Shown here one piece after another: positions 1 through 5,243 of a DNA stretch of 6,593 nt (within the stretch, counting starts at the first letter, position 1; every line of letters starts with the position of its first letter). Below the pieces are notes generated by a model, which saw only the letters and a list, made by a program, of their open reading frames with translations, ran no database searches and was not told where the DNA came from. Source of the DNA: Kiritimatiellia bacterium (GTDB lineage: Bacteria > Verrucomicrobiota > Kiritimatiellia > UBA8416 > JAIOPI01). The stretch is taken from NCBI GenBank assembly GCA_028822745.1, contig JAPKCZ010000113.1, positions 1 to 6,593 of the forward strand, read 5' to 3'. The translations under genes were made by a program, and so were the position numbers.

Positions 1-27
1 GGGCGAGAAACAGCAATAAGAACGCGT

Positions 28-64
28 TCATCAAATGGCGCCGAATGCCTGGCGCATTTGATGA
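28..64. terminator. Bulged hairpin downstream of the era-peptidase operon, possible weak terminator
   Basis: A nine-base arm CATCAAATG (29-37) is complementary to CATTTGATG (55-63). It is extended inward by CGCC (39-42) pairing with GGCG (51-54), with G38 bulged and an eight-base loop (43-50); T28 can also pair with A64. The hairpin lies about 60 bases past the stop of the leftward peptidase gene, so it could end that transcript. No clean T-run follows on either strand: the minus strand continues with a mixed, only moderately T-rich stretch, and the plus strand has only four T at 74-77. It may instead be an mRNA-stabilising stem or one copy of a dispersed palindromic repeat. The stem is certain from the bases; its role is inferred. 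Confidence 0.4.
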
Positions 65-121
65 GGTGCTATGTTTTGCTGGCGTGGGGTCGGGCCGCAT
101 CATGGCTCGTGTGTTCTAGGC

Positions 122-1186
122 TTATAGGTCCTCGATGACCTTCGCGAGCAAATCGCGACAAGCACGTAAGTCTTTCGAGTTAACCATTTCTGTTACCGTG
201 TGAATGTAGCGCGTTGGGCACGACAAGGTCATGGCGCGACACCCGCCGGCGGTACGTTGCATGCCGCCGGTGTCGGTTCCGCCGCGCGTCAGAATCGAAC
301 GCTGATAGGGAATTTTGTTTTTCTTCGCTGTTCGTGTGAATGTTTCGATAAGATCGTAATCCCCGATGGCCGAGCTGTCTGCAATGGTGACGGCCGCACC
401 GCCGCCGAGTGTGGTGCATTGCTCCTGTTTGGCCACCCCGGGCGTGTCGACGGCAAGTGTCGTGTCGATGCCAATGGCGATATCGGGTGCCACCGTATGG
501 CTCGCCGCTGTTGCGCCACGAAGTCCGACTTCTTCCTGAACGGTAAAGACGCAGTGCACTTCGTAGTCGTGATGACGCAATTTGCGGCAGGCTTCGATGG
601 CAATCCAGCACGCGACACGATTATCCATGGCTTGGCCACTGATGTTTTCGCCGAGATAGGTGACGGGGGCGTTGATAACGACCATGTCGCCGATTTTGAC
701 GCGTTTGTGGACGTCTTTCGCGGGCAATCCGAAATCGAGAACAAAGTCTGACAAGCTCGGTACCTTCTGGCGATCTTCTACGGGCGCGATGTGGAGGGGT
801 TTTACGCCGGGGTTGAGGATAGCGCACAGGTCTTTGGCCGGATTCGAGGGGTCTGGGCAGACGGTCACGACACGCGCAAACAAGTTTCGCACATCAAATC
901 CGCCAAAGGGGGCAATGTAGGCTAGGCCTTCATCGGTAACGTGCGAAATCATAAAGCCAATCTGGTCCATGTGCGCAGCCAACATGACGCGTTTGGGCTT
1001 ACGCGGTGCGGTTTTTCCCTTGGCAGGGCGTGGTTGACGAACGGCGATGATCGAACCCATGGGATCGACCGACACCTTGTCGAAGGTACCTTTGATTTCA
1101 TCCAGAATGAGCTTTCGAACACGATGTTCGCGGCCGGGGATGCCAAGGGTCAATGAGAGCTTCTCCAGTAACTTTAGATCTTTCAT
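122..1186 (-). CDS. M42 family metallo-aminopeptidase (TET/FrvX-type)
   Basis: Predicted 354-residue cytoplasmic dinuclear-metal aminopeptidase of family M42, whose members form TET-like dodecamers that trim peptides released by proteases. The expected ligands are all present: His72 in LAAHMDQIG, Asp188 in GQAMDNR, the Glu218-Glu219 pair in QEEVG (catalytic base and metal ligand), Asp241 in GIDTT, and His329 in PTRYIHT. The GGTDTGG motif lies near residue 302. The length is normal for the family. I start at the ATG at 1184-1186 because AAAGGA (1192-1197) sits five bases upstream. An in-frame ATG at 1220-1222 would add 12 residues and overlap the era stop, and is less likely. It follows era on the same strand after a 19-base gap, so the two are probably co-transcribed. 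A basic, proline-rich insert (residues ~50-67, RQPRPAKGKTAPRKPKR) precedes the first metal ligand and looks like a loop. There is no signal peptide. Family assignment is secure; substrate preference (glutamyl, leucyl or other) cannot be read from the sequence. Confidence 0.93.
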   Translation of the reverse strand: MKDLKLLEKLSLTLGIPGREHRVRKLILDEIKGTFDKVSVDPMGSIIAVRQPRPAKGKTAPRKPKRVMLAAHMDQIGFMISHVTDEGLAYIAPFGGFDVRNLFARVVTVCPDPSNPAKDLCAILNPGVKPLHIAPVEDRQKVPSLSDFVLDFGLPAKDVHKRVKIGDMVVINAPVTYLGENISGQAMDNRVACWIAIEACRKLRHHDYEVHCVFTVQEEVGLRGATAASHTVAPDIAIGIDTTLAVDTPGVAKQEQCTTLGGGAAVTIADSSAIGDYDLIETFTRTAKKNKIPYQRSILTRGGTDTGGMQRTAGGCRAMTLSCPTRYIHTVTEMVNSKDLRACRDLLAKVIEDL

Positions 1187-1191
1187 GGTCG

Positions 1192-1197
1192 TCCTTT
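1192..1197 (-). promoter_or_regulatory. Ribosome binding site of the M42 peptidase
   Basis: The minus strand reads AAAGGA here, five bases before the ATG at 1186 and inside the 19-base gap after the era stop codon. It favours this start over the upstream in-frame ATG at 1222. Confidence 0.7.
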
Positions 1198-1205
1198 TTT
1201 CGTGC

Positions 1206-2129
1206 TTACTGAATGTATCCAAGTTGCTTGAGGGTCGACACGTTCTGGGCCCAATTTTTTTCTACCTTAACCCATAGGCGGAGCTGAACGCGGATGTCGA
1301 ACATGGCGCTGAGTTCCTTTTGCGCGCTTTGCGTAATACGCTTGAGAAGTCGGCCCTTTTCGCCAATCACGATGCCCTTTTGGCTGGAGCGGTTGACGAG
1401 AATCGTCGCTTCAACTTTCCACGCTTTGTCGGACTCTTCGAGTTTCGTCACATTGACAGCAATAGCATGCGGTAATTCGTCTTTCAGAACATAGAACAGC
1501 TTTTCGCGAATGACGTCAGAGATGGCCAGTTGACGAGGGAAGTCGGTCAGGAGATCCTCGTCGAAAAGCGGCGGGCCGAGTGGAACACGGTCAAACAGAG
1601 CTGTGGTGAGGCGGTTGATGCCTTTACCTGTTTCAGCGGAAATCTTAAGCCATTTTGGTGACCGTTCGCAGGCGTTCTCTTCCGCAATTTCCGTCCAAAG
1701 ATCGAAAAAGCGCATATCCTTCTTTTCGTCAGATGAGTCTTGTTTGTTGAGCACAAAAACCAGCTCCGACTGTGACTTGGCGAGACGGCGCATCCAGCCG
1801 TCGTCTTCCTCGCGTGGCACGCGTGTGCTGTCGAGAACTAGAATGCAGACATCAGCGCCTTCTGTCGCAGAGCGGGCCGTCTTGTTCATGACTTTACCTA
1901 GGTCGTGTTTGGCTTTGTGGACCCCGGGCGTATCAAGAAAGACTAACTGCCCTCGCTCTTCCGTATGAATGGCACGGATGGCATTGCGCGTCGTTTGTGC
2001 GACGGGACTGGTAATGCTTACCTTTTCTCCAAGTATACGGTTGATGAGGGTTGATTTTCCGACGTTGGCGCGGCCGACAATGGCGACGATGCCAGCACGA
2101 TATTCTGGGTTGATGGGTGCAGTTTCCAT
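1206..2129 (-). CDS. era: GTPase Era
   Basis: Essential Ras-like GTPase that binds the 3' end of 16S rRNA and assists 30S ribosome maturation, in the cytoplasm or at the inner membrane. All G motifs are visible: G1 GRANVGKST (19-27), G2 region with QTTR (45-48), G3 DTPG (66-69), G4 NKQD (128-131) and G5 SAETGKG (164-170). The Era-specific linker (DEDLLTDFPRQLAISDVIREK) is followed by a C-terminal KH RNA-binding domain with its GxxG loop as GEKG (256-259). The 307-residue length is typical. G1 has Ala where GRPNVGKS is the common form. The ATG at 2127-2129 was chosen as start; a GTG two codons upstream (2133-2135) is equally in frame, and neither has a strong Shine-Dalgarno match, so the N-terminus is uncertain by two residues. 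It is the first gene of a leftward pair with the M42 peptidase. Identity is certain. Confidence 0.98.
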   Translation of the reverse strand: METAPINPEYRAGIVAIVGRANVGKSTLINRILGEKVSITSPVAQTTRNAIRAIHTEERGQLVFLDTPGVHKAKHDLGKVMNKTARSATEGADVCILVLDSTRVPREEDDGWMRRLAKSQSELVFVLNKQDSSDEKKDMRFFDLWTEIAEENACERSPKWLKISAETGKGINRLTTALFDRVPLGPPLFDEDLLTDFPRQLAISDVIREKLFYVLKDELPHAIAVNVTKLEESDKAWKVEATILVNRSSQKGIVIGEKGRLLKRITQSAQKELSAMFDIRVQLRLWVKVEKNWAQNVSTLKQLGYIQ

Positions 2130-2250
2130 AGCCACTTAACTTAACGTCATGTTCGCGCAAAGGCAACGGGAATGCGCGAATTGGGCATTGATCCCTGAGC
2201 TCTCTTCCGTGACTCCGTCCCACAGTCGTAGCGGGTGGTGAACTTTATCC

Positions 2251-2279
2251 TTCGCCTATGGGATAGTAGTAACTAGAAT
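2251..2279 (+). promoter_or_regulatory. Candidate promoter for the small exported-protein gene
   Basis: TAGAAT (2274-2279) differs by one base from the -10 consensus. A weak -35 candidate TTCGCC (2251-2256, three of six bases) lies 17 bases upstream. Transcription would begin a few bases before the ribosome binding site at 2293. This is a pattern match only, and the host sigma factor preferences are unknown. Confidence 0.2.
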
Positions 2280-2292
2280 CAGCAATCATTCG

Positions 2293-2298
2293 AAAGGA
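2293..2298 (+). promoter_or_regulatory. Ribosome binding site of the small exported-protein gene
   Basis: AAAGGA lies seven bases before the ATG at 2306. It supports translation of an otherwise unrecognised short gene and fixes its start ahead of a well-formed signal peptide. Confidence 0.65.
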
Positions 2299-2305
2299 AA
2301 AGCGC

Positions 2306-2710
2306 ATGCGAGCACTCAAAATAAGTAAACTGACCATAGTGGCTGCCTTTATGGTCGCTACAGCGGGCATTTCTGCCGCTGCGGATACGAGCACAGTCAT
2401 GTATGTGGGGAAAAGGTCCGAAGGCGAGAATCCAGCCAAACGCTTAATCGTCTTCATCGATCTTGTGGATTCAAGTAAGACGATCACGTTCGATCTGAAG
2501 ACGTTTAAAGATCGGTCGGATCCGAATATTCAGAACATTCTAAAAGTCATTGCCGCCTTACCGCACCGAGCGGCAGGTACTCAGGTCGGTACAAAAGGCG
2601 GGTTTCAGGAATGTAAAACGCGTTTGGTTCTGACGATTCCAGCTGTTCGCCCCGACCTCAATACGCAGGACTGGCGCATTCGTGAATTAAACCTACGGCC
2701 TCAAGAGTAG
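2306..2710 (+). CDS. Small exported protein of unknown function
   Basis: I do not recognise this 134-residue protein. The N-terminus is a convincing Sec signal peptide: a basic start (MRALKISK), a hydrophobic core (residues 9-22, LTIVAAFMVATAGI) and a small-residue cleavage region (SAAAD, 23-27). The mature protein would be about 108 residues. It has no Cys at the cleavage point, so it is not a lipoprotein, and no second membrane segment. It looks soluble and mixed alpha/beta: an alternating hydrophobic stretch RLIVFIDLVDSSKTITFDLK (46-65) suggests a beta hairpin, a possible helix follows (NIQNILKVIAAL, 74-85), and another strand is likely at RLVLTIPAV. There is one cysteine (103). A good ribosome binding site, the signal peptide and the lack of a rival frame argue for a real gene. 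It diverges from era and converges on the kinase gene, so it is probably monocistronic. Function and location (periplasm or outside) are open. Confidence 0.8.
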   Translation: MRALKISKLTIVAAFMVATAGISAAADTSTVMYVGKRSEGENPAKRLIVFIDLVDSSKTITFDLKTFKDRSDPNIQNILKVIAALPHRAAGTQVGTKGGFQECKTRLVLTIPAVRPDLNTQDWRIRELNLRPQE

Positions 2711-2801
2711 GGCGGATTTGCGCAGGGTTCGAGCCATGTAGCCTCGGGCGCCAGCGCGTGGATCTTTGGGGTGTGAGCTAACGCCAAGCGCGGGCGGCTG
2801 T

Positions 2802-3884
2802 TCAGCCCTGTTGTACCGCGGCTTGCAACGCTTTTTCCTGAGAGGCGATGGATGCCGCCAATGCGAATTGCGTACGGCAACGCTCAAGATTGTGATGTTC
2901 GTGATCCGTGTTGAAGTAGTGGTCGCCTTCGAGATAATCCGTCAGGAAGCGCACGCCAATCTCAAGTGTAATCAGCTTCGCCGAGAACGGCATGAGTTCG
3001 ATCTCAATCGGTAAAAGCAGGCCATCCGCGCCGTCCAAAAATCCGGTGGCAATCTGAGTGTAGATGTTCGGGCAAAGGTGCATTTCTTCGGCGGCCGGAT
3101 GATCCTCTGGCACCGAGCCCGCAGCAGATCGGATCAAATCGCCGAAATCGTATAAACTGAGTCCCGGCATGACGGTGTCGAGGTCGACAACACAGACGGG
3201 CTCGTTTGTTTCTTCGTCGAGAAGGATGTTGTTGATCTTTGTGTCGTTGTGCGTGACGCGCTCCGGAATGGCTCCTTCCGCATGCAAATCCATCAAGGTA
3301 CTCGCAAACTGTTGGTTCGATCTCGCGAAATCGACTTCGGTTTGCGCGTTTGCGCATCGCCCGTATGCATCATGCGCGATCGCCTTTTCAAGACTCGCAA
3401 AGCGCCAAGGGGTGTCATGGAAGCGGGGTAGCGTGTCGTGCAGGCGCTCACCACTGAGGTCCGCTAGATCGGCTTGGAACATGCCGAATCCGCGGCCGGC
3501 TTGATAGGCGACGCCTTCGCTGTCGGCACGGTCGTGGCAGGTTGTTTTTTCAACGAAAGCGCAGCACCGCCATGTATCCTCATTTTCTGTTCTGTGAAGC
3601 GGGGCACCCGTCACGTCTGTTTGCGGTCGCAGAGATTGCCAGCGACGTGATCCCTGACGACGGCTGTTGATGTGCGCCGTCACGCGATTCATGTTGTCCA
3701 TCATGGCGTCGAGGTTGTGAAAGACGTCGGTATTGATGTTCTGAAAGACGTAGCGGTCTGCAGTATCCAGCGTCAGCAGCCAGGTATGGTGAATGTGACC
3801 GTTTCCGAGCGGTGCACAATCGATCACCTCACCCTTTAAATCAAAGTTCCTGATCAGATTTGTGGCGGCTTCATTTGAAAGCAT
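2802..3884 (-). CDS. NahK-like sugar 1-kinase, aminoglycoside-phosphotransferase fold
   Basis: Predicted cytoplasmic small-molecule kinase of the APH/choline-kinase superfamily, closest in motifs to N-acetylhexosamine 1-kinases (NahK/LnpB; relatives are often mislabelled mucin desulfatase). Those enzymes phosphorylate GlcNAc or GalNAc at C1 using ATP. Visible features are a glycine-rich nucleotide loop GNGHIHHTW (27-35), the family signature FQNINTDVF (47-55), the catalytic loop THNDTKINN (211-219, catalytic Asp214) and the metal-binding segment VDLDTVMPG (233-241), then YDFGDLIRS. With the ATG at 3884 the product is 360 residues, close to the 359 of the Bifidobacterium enzyme. The frame stays open to an ATG at 4022, which would add 46 residues without family character, so I prefer the shorter form. 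Neither start has a strong Shine-Dalgarno sequence. No lacto-N-biose phosphorylase, uridylyltransferase or epimerase gene is next to it. The superfamily is secure; the exact sugar is inferred. Confidence 0.85.
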   Translation of the reverse strand: MLSNEAATNLIRNFDLKGEVIDCAPLGNGHIHHTWLLTLDTADRYVFQNINTDVFHNLDAMMDNMNRVTAHINSRRQGSRRWQSLRPQTDVTGAPLHRTENEDTWRCCAFVEKTTCHDRADSEGVAYQAGRGFGMFQADLADLSGERLHDTLPRFHDTPWRFASLEKAIAHDAYGRCANAQTEVDFARSNQQFASTLMDLHAEGAIPERVTHNDTKINNILLDEETNEPVCVVDLDTVMPGLSLYDFGDLIRSAAGSVPEDHPAAEEMHLCPNIYTQIATGFLDGADGLLLPIEIELMPFSAKLITLEIGVRFLTDYLEGDHYFNTDHEHHNLERCRTQFALAASIASQEKALQAAVQQG

Positions 3885-4088
3885 TGGGATGGTTCGCAAT
3901 AGGGGTGTTGCAATGGCACGGGGCAATGGCTTGGTGGATAGTGGCGGGGTTTTCGTGACGATGCAAACGTAAAACGCACTCGTCGCTCGCGAACGCGCTT
4001 CCTGTATTGCAACATTGTACATGCTTGTTACAGTCGACCTGTTGTTGATGCTGATTACAGAATGATAAGGAAGGAGTCCGTTACCGGA
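3885..4088. promoter_or_regulatory. Divergent intergenic region between the kinase and the aminotransferase
   Basis: If the shorter starts are right, this gap of about 200 bases separates two outward-facing genes and should hold both promoters. I could not find a -35/-10 pair worth naming in either direction. Visible features are a TTACAG direct repeat (4029-4034 and 4054-4059) and a short dyad ACAG-N5-CTGT (4030-4042), both possible protein-binding sites but short enough to be chance. On the minus strand the region is an open frame continuous with the kinase gene (3885-4022). Confidence 0.35.
4071..4076 (+). promoter_or_regulatory. Ribosome binding site that decides the aminotransferase start
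   Basis: AAGGAG lies 12 bases before the ATG at 4089, slightly long spacing but a strong core. It falls inside the reading frame opened by the earlier ATG at 4062, which has no such site, so the later start is favoured. Confidence 0.6.
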
Positions 4089-5201
4089 ATGAACATTCCC
4101 AGCGAACTGAATATTTCAAGACGTATGCTAATGGGGCCAGGGCCAAGTGATATGCACCCCAGAGTGTTGAAGGCGATGAGTACGCCTCTGATTGGGCACC
4201 TTGACCCTGAATTCGTGCGCGTGATGGATGAGGTAAAGGAGATGCTTCAGCAGACCCTGAAAACGAGCAATGCGCTTACGATTCCCGTATCAGCACCCGG
4301 CAGCGCAGGTATGGAAACTTGCCTGATCAACTTGCTCGAGCCAGGCGATGAGGCCGTGATTTGCGTCAATGGTGTGTTCGGGGGGCGAATGGCCGAAGTC
4401 GTGGAGCGCTGCGGTGCCAAGGCGATTGTCGTCGAGGCCCCATGGGGCGAGCCCATGGCGTGCGAGGATGTTCGCAATGCCGTCGCGACATGTGCGCCCA
4501 AGCTTGTGGCTGTTGTGCATGCCGAAACGTCAACAGGGGTTTTGCAACCGCTCGAGGAGATCGGTCAAATCGCCCGCGACGCCAACGCCCTGTTCGTGGT
4601 GGATGCCGTGACGTCATTCTGTGGCTGTGATCTTCGTGTCGATGAGTGGGGGATTGATGCGCTGTACTCGGGCACGCAGAAGTGCTTGAGTGCACCGCCG
4701 GGTATTTCGCCGGTCACGTTCAGCGATCGTGCCGTGGACGTGCTGGCGTCGCGTAAAACCAAAGTACAGAGCTGGTTTTTGGATCTGTCGATGCTGCGCA
4801 ACTATTGGGAAGGTGCTAAGCGTACGTACCATCATACCGCCCCGGTGAGTAATGTGTTCGCCCTTCGCGCAGCCTTGCGTCTGGTGCTTGAAGAAGGCCT
4901 GGAGGAACGGTTCGCTCGACATAGGGAGAACGGTGAGCTTTTACGCGATGGGTTGGAGGACCTTGGGTTTACCTATCTTGTGGCTCCGGAATTTCGCTTA
5001 CCTATGCTCCATGCCGTGAAACTTCCCGATGGCTTGGACGATGCGAGCGTACGTATGCGCCTGCTTAATGAATATAATATTGAGGTGGGTGCAGGGCTGG
5101 GACCGTTTGCTGGAAAAATTTGGCGAATTGGACTCATGGGAGAAAGTAGTAGCCCGAATCACGTGAATGCACTACTTGGTGCGTTAAAAGTACTCTGCTG
5201 A
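4089..5201 (+). CDS. Alanine-glyoxylate / serine-pyruvate type aminotransferase (class V, PLP)
   Basis: Predicted 370-residue cytoplasmic PLP enzyme, fold type I, of the AGXT/PucG group. It moves an amino group from alanine or serine to glyoxylate (giving glycine) or pyruvate. Family landmarks are GPGPSD (16-21), GHLDPEF (36-42), the cofactor-phosphate region PGSAGMET (70-77), HAETSTG (144-150), VDAVTSF with PLP-ring Asp172, and SGTQKCLSAPPG with the Schiff-base Lys198. HHTAPVSNVFAL follows. WRIGLMG carries Arg346, matching the substrate-carboxylate arginine (Arg360) of human AGT. FGGR near 97 replaces the human WGQR segment, a change I believe is common in bacterial members. The ATG at 4062 would add nine residues; AAGGAG at 4071-4076 and the family N-terminus favour 4089. 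The protein holds nine cysteines. The next gene starts 42 bases downstream on the same strand and encodes a hydroxyacid oxidase, which points to a glyoxylate or pyruvate pathway. Family is certain; donor and acceptor are not settled. Confidence 0.93.
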   Translation: MNIPSELNISRRMLMGPGPSDMHPRVLKAMSTPLIGHLDPEFVRVMDEVKEMLQQTLKTSNALTIPVSAPGSAGMETCLINLLEPGDEAVICVNGVFGGRMAEVVERCGAKAIVVEAPWGEPMACEDVRNAVATCAPKLVAVVHAETSTGVLQPLEEIGQIARDANALFVVDAVTSFCGCDLRVDEWGIDALYSGTQKCLSAPPGISPVTFSDRAVDVLASRKTKVQSWFLDLSMLRNYWEGAKRTYHHTAPVSNVFALRAALRLVLEEGLEERFARHRENGELLRDGLEDLGFTYLVAPEFRLPMLHAVKLPDGLDDASVRMRLLNEYNIEVGAGLGPFAGKIWRIGLMGESSSPNHVNALLGALKVLC

Positions 5202-5205
5202 AGTC

Positions 5206-5230
5206 GCGTAGGGCATCACGCCTGATACGC
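5206..5230 (+). other. Intercistronic hairpin between aminotransferase and oxidase genes
   Basis: GCGTA (5206-5210) pairs with TACGC (5226-5230). Inside it, GGC (5212-5214) pairs with GCC (5220-5222) around a five-base ATCAC loop, a G5211-T5223 wobble extends this inner stem, and two bases bulge on the right. The structure sits between the aminotransferase stop and the ribosome binding site of the next gene. No T-run follows, so it is not a standard terminator. It could affect mRNA stability or relative expression. Stem pairing is seen; function is inferred and chance is possible. Confidence 0.3.
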
Positions 5231-5234
5231 TCAT

Positions 5235-5238
5235 GAGG
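5235..5238 (+). promoter_or_regulatory. Ribosome binding site of the FAD oxidase gene
   Basis: GAGG lies five bases before the ATG at 5244, shortly after the intercistronic hairpin. It supports this start; the nearby ATG at 5233 is out of frame. Confidence 0.6.
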
Positions 5239-5243
5239 TTAAG

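Larger units (their letters stand above)
2130..2305. promoter_or_regulatory. Divergent intergenic region between era and the small exported-protein gene
   Basis: This 176-base gap must supply promoters in both directions, for leftward era and the rightward small gene. It contains an inverted repeat TTCGCGC (2152-2158) / GCGCGAA (2174-2180) with a 15-base spacer, on the era side. No convincing -35/-10 pair is visible for era; the best match is only half consensus in each box. Promoter activity is inferred from gene orientation. Confidence 0.4.

Noticed and set aside
180..751. Open frames on both strands inside the peptidase gene
   Set aside because: The translations are low-complexity, rich in Arg, His or Cys and without domains, while the overlapping M42 frame carries all its metal ligands.
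1933..2223. Minus-strand open frame overlapping the era start and its upstream region
   Set aside because: It is out of frame with era, overlaps its G1-G3 region, and has no family character or ribosome binding site.
2725..2735. GGGTTCGAGCC, resembling a tRNA T-arm
   Set aside because: The flanking bases do not form a T-stem, and no acceptor, D or anticodon arms can be assembled around it on either strand.
2711..2801. Possible bidirectional terminator between the convergent small gene and the kinase gene
   Set aside because: Only short stems such as GGCT/AGCC (2796-2807) are present, overlapping the kinase stop, with no T-run on either side.
4030..4042. ACAG-N5-CTGT dyad as a LexA-type SOS box
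   Set aside because: The arm order and spacing do not match the known CTGT-N8-ACAG or CGAAC-type boxes, and neither flanking gene is an SOS function.
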